DNA of 64,000 nucleotides from Mycolicibacterium madagascariense (GCF_010729665.1 NZ_AP022610.1:2604001-2668000), one strand, 5' to 3'; counted from the first letter of the stretch, positions 48,301-56,576 are shown. A program made the numbers and translations. Notes: a model not told the origin generated them from the sequence alone.

Positions 48301-48640
48301 CGGCGGCGTGCGCTACCGGGCCTGGCAGCCGCCGAGCGCGCTGCACCCCTCCATCACCGTCGACGGCCCACTGCGCTTCGAGTTGATCGACACCGCGACC
48401 GGCACCTCGCGCGGCGGGTGCACCTATCACGTGACCCACCCCGGCGGCCGCTCCTACGACCACCCTCCGGTCAACGCCGTCGAGGCGGAGTCGCGGCGCG
48501 GACGACGGTTCGAGGCAACGGGATTCACCCCGGGCCGGGTGGACATGTCCGACATCCGCGAGAAGCAGGCCCGTCAGTCGACCGACGTCGGTGCCCCGGG
48601 CATCCTGGATCTCCGCCGGGTGCGTACCGTCCTGCGCTGA
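45305..48640 (+). CDS. Transglutaminase-like protein with DUF2126 C-terminal domain
   Basis: This is a giant protein of 1111 residues from ATG 45305. The N-terminal bacterial transglutaminase beta-domain (about 1-150) starts IKVALEHRTSYTF. The transglutaminase core has a complete papain-like triad: Cys188 in GSCRDSAWL, His238 in LHAWTEVYIPG and Asp254 in GLDPTSALF. From about residue 320 to the end is DUF2126, with RLTMGGEPTFVSID, GTHGGTGGGNHITLGG, HRAEFCIDKLFDP and ENCE-like acidic-His elements, whose function is unproven. It overlaps the next gene by one base. It corresponds to a conserved but uncharacterised mycobacterial protein (M. tuberculosis Rv2566 by recall). Confidence 0.93.
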   Translation: MGIKVALEHRTSYTFDRLVKVFPHVVRLRPAPHSRTPIEAYSLQVEPADHFVNWQQDAFGNFLARLVFPNRTRELTVTVGLIADLKVINPFDFFIEDFAETWPFTYPTALLEDLKPYLRPVDEDGEGSGPGELTTDWVQNFFVRPGTRTIDFLVALNGAVNADVGYSVRMEPGVQSPDHTLRTAIGSCRDSAWLLVSILRQLGLAARFVSGYLVQLTSDVKALDGGPSGPIADFTDLHAWTEVYIPGAGWIGLDPTSALFAGEGHIPLSATPHPASAAPITGATEPCETTLEFSNVVTRVHEDPRVTLPYTPAAWNSIVELGASVDARMAAGDVRLTMGGEPTFVSIDNQVDPEWTTDADGPHKRERASVLAARLKAVWAPQGLVQRNQGKWYPGEPLPRWQIGLHWRADGQPLWTNDALLADPWAAPPAAPAAPEAAQQVLGALAAGLGLPATQVRPAYEDPLSRLAAAVRQPAGHAVAEGDDLAADGPDARAALLARLDATVVEPAAYVLPLHRREDDAGWASADWRLRRGRIVLLDGDSPAGLRLPLDSISWRPPRPSHPADPLAPRGELDTGVEPGDAAVEDAEGAPITAMVAEVRDGLLYVFLPPAEELDHFVDLVARLEAAAAKADCPVVVEGYGPPPDPRLVSMSVTPDPGVIEVNVAPTTSFAEQRAQLETLYEQARLSRLSTESFDVDGTHGGTGGGNHITLGGVTAAESPLLRRPDLLVSMLTYWQRHPSLSYLFSGRFIGTTSQAPRVDEGRTDALYELEIAFAEIDRLVHEGAPSTTPDPSRPWIVDRALRHLLTDITGNTHRAEFCIDKLFDPDAPRGRLGLLELRGFEMPPHHQMAMVQSLLVRCLVARFWDEPLRAPLIRHGANLHGRYLLPHFIIHDIADVAADLRAHGLRFETSWLDPFTEFRFPRIGTAVFDGVEIELRGAIEPWNVLGEESTAGGTARYVDSSVERLQVRLIGADRHRYVVTANGFPIPLLATDNPDVQVGGVRYRAWQPPSALHPSITVDGPLRFELIDTATGTSRGGCTYHVTHPGGRSYDHPPVNAVEAESRRGRRFEATGFTPGRVDMSDIREKQARQSTDVGAPGILDLRRVRTVLR

Positions 48641-51351
48641 TGGTCCTTCGTGTCAATGGCCCGCCGGAGCCCATTCCCGCCCAACCCTCCGACGCCATCG
48701 GCAGCCCCGGCGCCGAGGACCTGCTGGCCCAGTACCGGGCCGCCCGCGCGCAGGCACCGCTGTTCGACGTGCGCGGTGCTGGGGGTAGCGACTACGACGA
48801 GTTCGTGGACCCCTCAGGCCACGTCAGGCCCGCCTGGCGGGAGTTGGCCGAATGCGTCGGGGAGCGTGGCGGTTACGGGCTGGAGCGGCTGCGCTCGGTG
48901 GTCCGGGGCCTTGTCGACAACGACGGCATCTCCTTCGTCCAGGTCGAACCGCCGAGCAGCCGCACGGTCCCCGGCCAGCGCAGCGATGACGCCGTCACCC
49001 ATCGCGACGGCACCCAGGTGCCCGGTCCATGGCACCTCGATGCGCTGCCGCTGCTCATCTCCGCCGCGGACTGGGACACCCTGGAATCCGGCCTGGTGCA
49101 ACGCTCCCGGGTCCTCGACGCCGTCCTCGCCGACCTGTACGGCGCGCGCCAGTCGATCACCAGCGGGGTGCTGCCCCCTCAGCTGGTGTTCGCCCACCCC
49201 GGCTACGTCCGCGCGGCCCGCGGCATCCAGGTGCCGGGCCGCCACCAACTGTTCATGCACGGCTGCGACGTGAGTCGAGCCCCCTCCGGGGAGTTCCTCG
49301 TCAACGGGGACTGGACGCAGGCGCCGTCCGGTGCGGGCTATGCGCTCGCCGACCGCCGGGTGGTCGCGCACGCGTTCCCCGATCTCTACGAGCGGATCAG
49401 CCCGCGACCCGCCTCGCCGTGGGCACAAGCCCTGCGGTTGGCGCTGATCGATGCCGCACCCGAGTCGGCCGAGCAGCCCGTCGTCGTGGTGCTCAGCCCG
49501 GGAATCCACTCCGAGACGGCGTTCGACCAGGCCTATCTCGCGAGTGTGCTGGGCTTCCCGCTCGTCGAGAGCGCCGACCTCGTGGTGCGAGACGGCACGC
49601 TGTGGATGCGCTCGCTCGGCACCCTCAAGCGCGTCGACGTGGTGCTGCGCCGGGTCGACGCCGCGTTCGCCGACCCCCTCGACCTGCGTGCCGACTCGCG
49701 GCTCGGCGTCGTCGGCCTGGTCGAGGTGCTGCGCCGCGGCGCGGTGTCGGTCGTGAATACCCTCGGCAGCGGAATCCTGGAAAGCCCTGGCGTGCAACGG
49801 TTCCTGCCGGAGCTGGCCGAACGACTGCTCGGTGAGACACTCCAGCTGAACGCTGCGCCGATGTACTGGGGCGGCATCGACGTCGAACGGTCGCACCTGC
49901 TCGCCCATCTCGACTCGCTGCTCGTCAGGCCGGTCGGCGGTGGCGATCCGCTGGTGGGCCCGGCGCTGTCCACCGCCCAGCTCGACGAGCTGGCGGGACG
50001 CATCGGGGCCAATCCCTGGCAGTGGATCGGTCAGGATCTGCCCCAATTCGCCTCGGCGCCAACGGGTCACGGGTCCACCGCCCTGTCCCCGGGAAGCACG
50101 GGCATGCGGCTGTTCACCGTCGCCCAGCGCGGCGGCTACGCGCCGATGGTCGGCGGACTCGGCTACGTCCTCGCCCCCGGCAACGCCGCGTATCAGATGA
50201 ATACCGTTGCCGCCAAGGACGTTTGGGTGCGCACCCCGAGCCGGGCCGTCGCCGAGCGGACCCCTGCCCCCGCGGTCGACCTGCCCCCGGCGATCACGCC
50301 CAGTCCGACGCGGGCGGTCAGTTCGCCGCGCGTGCTGTCCGACCTGTTCTGGCTCGGTCGCTACTCCGAACGCGCGGAGAGCATGGCCCGGTTGCTCACC
50401 GTCACCAGGGAGCGCTATCACGAATTCCGGTACCGCCAGGACATGCCCGGCAGCGAGTGCGTGCCGGTGCTGCTCGCCGCGCTGGGGCGCATCACCGGAA
50501 CCGACACCGGCGCTGCAGGCGACGACGCGGAGATGATCGCGATAGCGCCCACCACGATGTGGGCCCTGACGGCCGACCGGCACCGCGCCGGCTCGCTCGC
50601 CCAGTCGGTGGAGCGGCTGGGGCTGGCCGCCCGCTCGGTGCGCGACCAGATGTCCAACGACACCTGGATGGTGCTCGCAGGGGTGGACCGCGCGGTGATG
50701 CACTTCTCGGGCGTGCCGCCGGAGTCCAACGCCGAGGGTGAGGGTTATCTGGCGGCCGCGCACAGTCAGACGCTCGCCGGCATGCTGGCGCTGTCGGGGG
50801 TGGCCGCCGAGTCGATGGTGCGCGACGTCGGCTGGACGCTCATGGACATCGGCAAGCGCATCGAGCGGGGGATCTGGCTGACGGCGCTGATGCGGGCGAC
50901 GCTCACCGCGGTCCGCAGCCCCGGCGCCGAGCAGACCATCACCGAGTCGACGCTGGTGGCGTGCGAATCGTCGGTGATCTACCGCAGGCGCACGCTGGGC
51001 AAGGTGAGCGTCGCCGCCGTCGCCGACCTGGTGCTGTTCGACGAGGAGAACCCACGTTCGTTGGCCTATCAGTTCGAGCGGCTGCGGGTGGCCATCAAGA
51101 CGCTGCCGTCGTCGTCGGGATCGACGCGGCCCGAACGCCTGATCGAGGAGGTCGGCGCCCGGCTGCGCAGGCTCGACCCCGCCGACCTCGAGGAGGTCAC
51201 CGACGGCAGGCGTGCCGAGCTCGAGGGTCTGCTGACCAGCATCCACGCCGACCTGCGGGAGCTGTCCCGCGTCATCACCGCGACCCACCTGTCACTGCCC
51301 GGCGGCATGCAGCCGCTGTGGGGTCCCGACGAGCGCCGGGTGGTGTCGTGA
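48640..51351 (+). CDS. Circularly permuted ATP-grasp / alpha-E domain fusion protein
   Basis: This protein has 903 residues, with ATG 48640 sharing its A with the preceding TGA. Residues about 30-520 are a circularly permuted ATP-grasp domain (DUF404/DUF407 type): GVLPPQLVFAHPGYVRAARG, FLVNGDWTQAPSGAGYALADR, VVVLSPGIHSETAFDQAYLA, and LGSGILESPGVQRFLPELAE followed by YWGG. From about 561, SPRVLSDLFWLGRYSERAESMARLL opens an all-helical alpha-E (DUF403) domain. ATP-grasp enzymes of this type are predicted amidoligases that form peptide-like bonds. In many genomes the two domains are separate proteins. The stop overlaps the next GTG by four bases. Confidence 0.92.
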   Translation: MVLRVNGPPEPIPAQPSDAIGSPGAEDLLAQYRAARAQAPLFDVRGAGGSDYDEFVDPSGHVRPAWRELAECVGERGGYGLERLRSVVRGLVDNDGISFVQVEPPSSRTVPGQRSDDAVTHRDGTQVPGPWHLDALPLLISAADWDTLESGLVQRSRVLDAVLADLYGARQSITSGVLPPQLVFAHPGYVRAARGIQVPGRHQLFMHGCDVSRAPSGEFLVNGDWTQAPSGAGYALADRRVVAHAFPDLYERISPRPASPWAQALRLALIDAAPESAEQPVVVVLSPGIHSETAFDQAYLASVLGFPLVESADLVVRDGTLWMRSLGTLKRVDVVLRRVDAAFADPLDLRADSRLGVVGLVEVLRRGAVSVVNTLGSGILESPGVQRFLPELAERLLGETLQLNAAPMYWGGIDVERSHLLAHLDSLLVRPVGGGDPLVGPALSTAQLDELAGRIGANPWQWIGQDLPQFASAPTGHGSTALSPGSTGMRLFTVAQRGGYAPMVGGLGYVLAPGNAAYQMNTVAAKDVWVRTPSRAVAERTPAPAVDLPPAITPSPTRAVSSPRVLSDLFWLGRYSERAESMARLLTVTRERYHEFRYRQDMPGSECVPVLLAALGRITGTDTGAAGDDAEMIAIAPTTMWALTADRHRAGSLAQSVERLGLAARSVRDQMSNDTWMVLAGVDRAVMHFSGVPPESNAEGEGYLAAAHSQTLAGMLALSGVAAESMVRDVGWTLMDIGKRIERGIWLTALMRATLTAVRSPGAEQTITESTLVACESSVIYRRRTLGKVSVAAVADLVLFDEENPRSLAYQFERLRVAIKTLPSSSGSTRPERLIEEVGARLRRLDPADLEEVTDGRRAELEGLLTSIHADLRELSRVITATHLSLPGGMQPLWGPDERRVVS

Positions 51352-52265
51352 GCGACGACCCCGCGGCGGGCATGCGGTCCTACGAGATCACCCACCGGAC
51401 CACCTACCGCTACTCCGACGACGTCACCAGCTCCTATGGCCGCGGCTTCCTCGTGCCGCGCAACTCCGCCAGGCAGAGGTGTCTGTCCCACGAGCTGGTG
51501 ATCTCGCCGGAGGCGGCGGACAGCTCGACGAGCCGCGACGGCTACGGCAACGTCAGCTCCTACTTCCACGTCGTGGAACGGCACAGGGAGCTCGTCATCA
51601 CCAGCCATTCGATCGTCGAGGTCGACCCGCCGCCGCCGAGCCGGTACGCCAGCGGGTCCGCGCTGGCGCCGTGGGAGATCTCGCGGCCCGTCGGCACCGA
51701 CGGCGCGCTCGCCGTCGAGTTCACCCTCGACCTGCAGCCACCGGAGATCACCGACGCGCTGCGCGACTACGCGGCGCCCAGCTTCGCGCCGGAACGTCCG
51801 CTCATCGAGGTGCTGCGCGACCTGAACCGCCGCATCCATCACGACTTCACCTACCGGTCCGGCTCGACGACGGTGTCGACGCAGGTGAGCGAGGTTTTGG
51901 CGGCAGGCGAGGGGGTATGCCAGGATTTCGCGCGGCTGGCGATCGCCTGCCTGCGTGCCAACGGTCTTGCCGCGAGCTACGTCTCGGGCTACCTCGCGAC
52001 GGACCCACCTCCTGGAAGGGAACGCATGGTCGGGGTTGACGCGACACACGCCTGGGCATCGGTGTGGACGCCGCAGAATCAGTGGTTCGGTTTCGATCCC
52101 ACCAACGACGCGCTCGTCGACGAGCGGTACGTCGTCGTCGGTTTCGGGCGCGACTACGCCGACGTCCCCCCGCTGCGCGGCATCATCTACACCGACTCCG
52201 AGAGCAGCACCATCGACGTCTCCGTCGACGTCGCGCCGCTGCGAGGCGGTCTGATCCGTGCGTGA
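51348..52265 (+). CDS. Transglutaminase-like cysteine peptidase family protein (second copy)
   Basis: This protein has 305 residues from GTG 51348, which overlaps the preceding stop; an ATG nine codons on also precedes the conserved start SYEITHRTTYRYS. A beta-rich N-terminal transglutaminase domain is followed by the core. The triad is complete: Cys191 in GVCQDFARLAIACLR, His234 in DATHAWASVW and Asp250 in FGFDPTNDALV. The ending DVPPLRGIIYTD is a family hallmark. Bacterial proteins of this type may cleave or form isopeptide-like bonds. It could release or transfer what the ATP-grasp partner builds. It overlaps the next gene by eight bases. Confidence 0.93.
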   Translation: MSDDPAAGMRSYEITHRTTYRYSDDVTSSYGRGFLVPRNSARQRCLSHELVISPEAADSSTSRDGYGNVSSYFHVVERHRELVITSHSIVEVDPPPPSRYASGSALAPWEISRPVGTDGALAVEFTLDLQPPEITDALRDYAAPSFAPERPLIEVLRDLNRRIHHDFTYRSGSTTVSTQVSEVLAAGEGVCQDFARLAIACLRANGLAASYVSGYLATDPPPGRERMVGVDATHAWASVWTPQNQWFGFDPTNDALVDERYVVVGFGRDYADVPPLRGIIYTDSESSTIDVSVDVAPLRGGLIRA

Positions 52266-53319
52266 CTTCATCTGCCCCAACTGCGGCCAGCACCTGGCGT
52301 TCGAGAACTCGGTGTGCCTGAGCTGCAAGAGCAAACTCGGGTTCTCCCTCGAGGCGATGGCGTTCCTGGTGATCGCCGAGGGCGCCGAGAGCGAACACGG
52401 CGGCGCCGTCGACGCCAGCGAATACCAGTTGTGCGCCAATCTGCATGCGGCCGAATGCAATTGGCTGGTCAAGGTTGCGCCCGTGCGGCAGCTGTGCGTG
52501 TCGTGCGCGCTGACGCGGACGCGGCCCAACGACGCGGACAAGACGGCCATGGCGGCCTTCGCGGTCGCGGAGATGGCGAAGCGCCGGCTGATCGTCGAGC
52601 TCGTCGACCTCAAGCTGCCGATCGTGGGCCGCGACGAGGACCCCGACTTCGGGTTGGCCTTCGACCTGCTCTCCAGTGAGAACGAGAAGGTCTTCACCGG
52701 CCACGAGAACGGTGTCATCACCCTCGACCTCGCCGAGGGCGACGACGTCCACCGCGAACAGCTGCGGGTCGCGATGTCCGAGCCGTACCGCACCCTGCTC
52801 GGCCACTTCCGGCACGAGATCGGGCATTACTACTACTACCGTCTCGTCGGCGCCGCCCCCGCGTACCAGGAGCGCGCGCAGGAGCTGTTCGGCGACGCCG
52901 AGGCCGACTACCAGGCGGCGCTGGACCGGCACTACAGCGAGGGTGCGCCCCCCGGCTGGGAGCGCGACTACGTGTCCTCCTACGCCACGATGCATCCCGC
53001 CGAGGACTGGGCCGAGACGTTCGCCCACTACCTGCACATCCGCGACACCCTCGACACCGCGGCGGCGTTCAGCTTCGCCCCGGCGGCAGCGACCTTCGAG
53101 CGAAGGAACCTGGGGCCCAGCGGATTCGACTCCATCATCGAGATGTGGCTGCCGCTGTCCTGGGCGCTCAACATGGTCAACAGGTCGATGGGCCACGACG
53201 ACCTGTATCCGTTCGTGCTGCCCACCAAGGTGCTGGAGAAGATGCGGTTCATCCACACCGTCATCGACGAGGTCACCTCCGACCCGGCGAAACTCGCGGC
53301 GGCCAGCGGCAGCGGCTAG
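52258..53319 (+). CDS. Putative zinc-binding metallopeptidase with N-terminal zinc ribbon
   Basis: This protein has 353 residues and a GTG start. The N-terminus FICPNCGQHLAFENSVCLSC is a zinc ribbon (two CxxC pairs), with more cysteines in LCANLHAAECNW and LCVSCAL. The catalytic HEIGHYYYY has zinc ligands His186 and His190, and a later ASP/GLU-rich stretch (HPAEDWAETFAHYLHIRDTL) probably supplies the third ligand. This matches the PF15887-like putative peptidase family. No signal peptide is seen, so it should act in the cytoplasm. It is the fourth gene of an operon of transglutaminase, ATP-grasp and peptidase genes. Confidence 0.88.
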   Translation: MRDFICPNCGQHLAFENSVCLSCKSKLGFSLEAMAFLVIAEGAESEHGGAVDASEYQLCANLHAAECNWLVKVAPVRQLCVSCALTRTRPNDADKTAMAAFAVAEMAKRRLIVELVDLKLPIVGRDEDPDFGLAFDLLSSENEKVFTGHENGVITLDLAEGDDVHREQLRVAMSEPYRTLLGHFRHEIGHYYYYRLVGAAPAYQERAQELFGDAEADYQAALDRHYSEGAPPGWERDYVSSYATMHPAEDWAETFAHYLHIRDTLDTAAAFSFAPAAATFERRNLGPSGFDSIIEMWLPLSWALNMVNRSMGHDDLYPFVLPTKVLEKMRFIHTVIDEVTSDPAKLAAASGSG

Positions 53320-53405
53320 GGACGTCGACGCCGTCGGGTCACCGATCGGTCACGGACCCGGCGCGGCGGTGGAGTCCGGCGCCCGGCGTTCCTAGGCTCG
53401 TCGGC

Positions 53406-54242
53406 GTGAAAGATCGCTACGGCTCCGACGTCCTCGCCCGAGACCCCCACGCCGCCAGGCGCGTTCGTTCCACCGAGCTGGTCGCCGACCTCGGCCTCGT
53501 CGTCGAGGACGTGCAGACCGGATACGTCGGGGCGATCGTGCGGGTCGAATACGGCCGCATGGAGCTCGAGGACTTCGACGGTCACCGCCGCCCGTTCCCG
53601 GTCGGCCCCGGCTACCTGGTGGACGGCAAGCCGGTGATCCTCACACCGCCGAAGGCGAAGGCGCCGAGGGCCGCGACGCGCACCGCCTCGGGATCGGTCG
53701 CCGTCACGGGTGCGCGCGCCAGGACGGCACGCGCGAGCCGCATCTACGTCGAGGGCCGCCACGACGCCGAGCTCGTCGAGCAGGTGTGGGGCGCCGACCT
53801 CCGCATCGAAGGCGTCGTCGTCGAATACCTCGGCGGCATCGACGATCTCGCGGCGATCGTGGCCGACTTCGATCCTGGGCCGAAGCGTCGGCTCGGCGTC
53901 CTCGTCGACCATCTGGTCACCGGGTCCAAGGAGTCGCGGATCGCCGATGCGGTCGCCAAGGGGCCCGGCGGTGCGCACACCCTCGTGGTGGGTCATCCCT
54001 TCGTCGACGTCTGGCAGGCGGTGAAGCCCGAACGCCTCGGGCTCGCGCAGTGGCCGGTCATTCCGCGCACCGTCGAATGGAAGCATGGCATCTGCGCCGC
54101 GCTCGGCTGGCCGCACGCCGACCAGGCCGACATCGCCAGGGCGTGGCAACGCATTCGACGCACGGTGCGCGACTGGAACGACCTCGAGCCCGCGCTCATC
54201 GGTCGCGTCGAGGAGTTGATCGACTTCGTCACGACGGGTTAG
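53406..54242 (+). CDS. DUF3097 family protein with Toprim-like region
   Basis: This protein has 278 residues from GTG 53406. The N-terminal half is a small beta-barrel-like region ([35 protein letters not shown]). The second half begins [18 protein letters not shown] and contains [19 protein letters not shown]. The Glu and Asp in those motifs resemble the metal-binding Glu and DxD of Toprim folds seen in topoisomerases, primases and RNase M5. An RNA- or DNA-processing role is inferred from that and from rarA next door. No member's function is established that I know of. Confidence 0.82.
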   Translation: MKDRYGSDVLARDPHAARRVRSTELVADLGLVVEDVQTGYVGAIVRVEYGRMELEDFDGHRRPFPVGPGYLVDGKPVILTPPKAKAPRAATRTASGSVAVTGARARTARASRIYVEGRHDAELVEQVWGADLRIEGVVVEYLGGIDDLAAIVADFDPGPKRRLGVLVDHLVTGSKESRIADAVAKGPGGAHTLVVGHPFVDVWQAVKPERLGLAQWPVIPRTVEWKHGICAALGWPHADQADIARAWQRIRRTVRDWNDLEPALIGRVEELIDFVTTG

Positions 54243-54243
54243 C

Positions 54244-54316
54244 CCTCGACTCTGCGGCCAGGGCGCGAAAGTGCGAGAAGCCGTGGACCATCGCCGCCCT
54301 GCGCGCAGAGTCGAGG
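54244..54316. terminator. Long imperfect hairpin between DUF3097 gene and rarA
   Basis: CCTCGACTCTGCG (54244-54256) and its exact complement CGCAGAGTCGAGG (54304-54316) form outer arms. After two unpaired bases on each side, CAGGGCG and CGCCCTG extend the stem, giving 20 paired bases around a shorter loop. It begins two bases after the DUF3097 stop. Termination before rarA is likely, so rarA probably has a separate promoter. Confidence 0.65.
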
Positions 54317-54346
54317 AACGCCGCCGCCGCGTGGTATGCCTGTCGC

Positions 54347-55678
54347 GTGGCCGATGGTCTGTTCGACATGACTCCGGAACCGGGTGACGGCGCAGGCATT
54401 CCCGGCGGCGGTCCGTCGTCACCGCTGGCCGTCCGGATGCGCCCGGCAAGCCTGGACGAAGTCGTCGGGCAGGACCACCTCTTGCGCGACGGGTCGCCGC
54501 TGCGTCGCCTCGTCGACGGTTCCGGCGCGGCCTCGGTCATCCTCTACGGCCCGCCCGGCACCGGAAAGACGACGCTGGCCTCACTCATCTCGCAGGCGAC
54601 CGGCCGCCGGTTCGAGGCGCTCTCGGCGCTGTCCGCGGGGGTCAAGGACGTCCGCGCCGTGATCGACGTGGCGCGTCGGGCGGCGGTGCACGGCAAGCAG
54701 ACCGTGCTGTTCATCGACGAGGTGCACCGGTTCTCCAAGACCCAGCAGGACGCGCTCCTCGCGGCCGTGGAGAACCGCGTCGTCCTGCTGGTCGCGGCGA
54801 CCACGGAGAACCCGTCGTTCTCGGTCGTCGCGCCGCTGCTGTCGCGGTCGCTGATCCTGCAGCTGCAACCGCTCGGCGCTGATGCGGTGCGCACGGTCGT
54901 CGAGCGCGCGATCGCCGACCCGCGCGGGCTCGACGGCGCGGTCACCGTCGACCCCGACGCCGTCGAGCTGCTGGTGCAACTCGCCGCCGGCGATGCCCGG
55001 CGGGCGCTGACCGCGCTGGAGGTCGCGGCCGAGGCGGGTGAGCACGTCACCGTCGGGGTGATCGAGCAGTCGCTGGACAAGGCGGCGGTGCGCTACGACC
55101 GCGACGGCGACCAGCACTACGACGTCGTCAGCGCGTTCATCAAGTCCGTCCGCGGTTCCGACGTCGACGCCGCCCTGCACTACCTGGCCCGCATGCTGAC
55201 CGCGGGGGAGGACCCCAGGTTCATCGCCCGCCGCCTCGTCATCCTGGCGAGCGAGGACGTCGGCATGGCCGACCCGACGGCGTTGCCGACGGCGGTGGCC
55301 GCCGCCCAGACCGTGCAACTCATCGGCATGCCGGAGGGGCAGCTGACGCTGGCCCACGCGACGGTGCACCTGGCGACCGCGCCGAAGTCCAACGCGGTGA
55401 CGACCGCCCTGGGCGCCGCCATGGCGGACATCAGGGCGGGCAAGGCGGGTCTGGTGCCGCCGCATCTGCGCGACGGGCACTACTCGGGGGCGGCGGCGCT
55501 GGGCAACGCGCAGGGCTACTCCTATCCGCACGACGATCCCGACGGCATCGTGGCCCAGCAGTACGCGCCCGACGAACTCGTCGGCGTCGACTACTACCGG
55601 CCGACGACCCACGGGGCGGAGCGAGAGGTAGCCGGCCGGCTGGACCGGTTGCGGGCGATCGTGCGCAGGAAGCGCTAG
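54347..55678 (+). CDS. rarA: Replication-associated recombination protein A (RarA/MgsA)
   Basis: RarA is an AAA+ ATPase related to the clamp-loader and acts at stalled replication forks. This copy has 443 residues from GTG 54347. [22 protein letters not shown] is the family N-terminus. Walker A is YGPPGTGKT, Walker [15 protein letters not shown], and sensor 1 [12 protein letters not shown]. The C-terminal tetramerisation domain contains [27 protein letters not shown], and [17 protein letters not shown] near the end is characteristic. Length and motifs are normal. Confidence 0.96.
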   Translation: MADGLFDMTPEPGDGAGIPGGGPSSPLAVRMRPASLDEVVGQDHLLRDGSPLRRLVDGSGAASVILYGPPGTGKTTLASLISQATGRRFEALSALSAGVKDVRAVIDVARRAAVHGKQTVLFIDEVHRFSKTQQDALLAAVENRVVLLVAATTENPSFSVVAPLLSRSLILQLQPLGADAVRTVVERAIADPRGLDGAVTVDPDAVELLVQLAAGDARRALTALEVAAEAGEHVTVGVIEQSLDKAAVRYDRDGDQHYDVVSAFIKSVRGSDVDAALHYLARMLTAGEDPRFIARRLVILASEDVGMADPTALPTAVAAAQTVQLIGMPEGQLTLAHATVHLATAPKSNAVTTALGAAMADIRAGKAGLVPPHLRDGHYSGAAALGNAQGYSYPHDDPDGIVAQQYAPDELVGVDYYRPTTHGAEREVAGRLDRLRAIVRRKR

Positions 55679-55690
55679 CCCCCCACGACG

Positions 55691-55742
55691 AGACTGCGGG
55701 CAGATCGCGATCTCGACGAGAAAGGCGATCTGCCCGCAGTCT
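55691..55742. terminator. Perfect 18-bp hairpin between convergent rarA and the GlsB-like gene
   Basis: Arms AGACTGCGGGCAGATCGC and the exact complement are separated by 16 bases. It sits 12 bases after rarA and 23 bases beyond the minus-strand membrane-protein gene. The symmetry fits a two-way terminator. Confidence 0.8.
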
Positions 55743-55765
55743 GGGGGCGTGCGGTGGGGCTGCGG

Positions 55766-56053
55766 CTAGCGGCGCAGCGCTCCGGTCCTGCGGCGTCCGG
55801 TCACGCCCGCGACGAGAGCGACGCCGAGCGCGGCCACGACGACCTGGACGAGCAATTCCATCCAGTCGACGCCCTTGGTGGCGGTGGGGATGTGCAGCTG
55901 GTGGGCCAGCCACGTGCCGATGAAGGCCGAGACGATGCCGACCAGGATCGTCAGGAGCGCACCGATCGGCTGCTTGCCGGGCACGAGGAGGCGCCCGAGC
56001 AGGCCGATGATGGCGCCGACGATGATGGCGGTGATGATGCCGGTGGGAGTCAT
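55766..56053 (-). CDS. GlsB/YeaQ/YmgE family small membrane protein
   Basis: This 95-residue protein has three hydrophobic segments: GIITAIIVGAIIGLLGRLLVPG, ALLTILVGIVSAFIGTWLA and LLVQVVVAALGVALVAGV, separated by short loops. GxxGR and PGKQPIGALLTILVGI match the transglycosylase-associated/YeaQ family (PF04226). In several bacteria these are general stress-response membrane proteins of unproven biochemical role. The gene begins at ATG 56053; longer frames upstream lack the pattern. It is divergent from yjbQ. Confidence 0.88.
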   Translation of the reverse strand: MTPTGIITAIIVGAIIGLLGRLLVPGKQPIGALLTILVGIVSAFIGTWLAHQLHIPTATKGVDWMELLVQVVVAALGVALVAGVTGRRRTGALRR

Positions 56054-56174
56054 TGCCGTGTCTCTTTTCATCCGAGGTGGGAGATGCATTCGAGCTGCGA
56101 TGGCAATACCCACGCGGCCGTCAATTAAACGCCGCCGAAAGTGGTTGCGGGCGTTCGCGACGTACCCTCGTCGG

Positions 56175-56576
56175 ATGAACTCCGAGCTCATCGACGTGGA
56201 CACCTCTCGACGCCGCACGGTGGATCTCACCGACGCCGTGCGCGAGTTCTGCGCCTCCCGCGGGGACGGGTTGTGCAACGTCTTCGTGCCGCACGCCACG
56301 GCGGGGGTGGCGATCCTCGAGACGGGCGCCGGATCCGACGCCGACTTCGTCGACGCCCTGGAGCGCCTGCTGCCGCGCGACGACCGTTACCGGCACGCGC
56401 ACGGGTCGCCCGGGCATGGCGCCGACCACGTCCTGCCCGGCCTGGTGGCCCCCTCGGTCAGCATCCCGGTGATGGCCGGCGAGCCGCTGCTCGGCACCTG
56501 GCAGAGCGTCGTGTTGGTCGACCTGAACAGGGACAACCCCCGGCGGTCGGTGCGCATCAGCTTCCTCGACGGGTGA
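56175..56576 (+). CDS. YjbQ family protein
   Basis: This protein of the UPF0047/YjbQ family (PF01894) has 133 residues from ATG 56175. NVFVPHATAGVAILETG contains the conserved HxTxGV motif. GHGADHVLPGLVAPSVSIPVMAGEPLLGTWQSVVLVDLN carries the His-based cluster and the GTWQ signature. Members have weak thiamine-phosphate synthase activity in vitro; the natural role is uncertain. It lies 98 bases before alaS. Confidence 0.92.
   Translation: MNSELIDVDTSRRRTVDLTDAVREFCASRGDGLCNVFVPHATAGVAILETGAGSDADFVDALERLLPRDDRYRHAHGSPGHGADHVLPGLVAPSVSIPVMAGEPLLGTWQSVVLVDLNRDNPRRSVRISFLDG

Noticed and set aside
45428..48463. A very long open frame on the minus strand opposite the transglutaminase-DUF2126 gene
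   Set aside because: It is a product of the high third-position GC of the real gene. It has no recognisable motif, while the plus strand shows complete catalytic triads.
48814..51288. Long minus-strand open frame opposite the ATP-grasp/alpha-E gene
   Set aside because: It has Arg/Gly-rich low-complexity translation and no motif; the plus strand is well supported.
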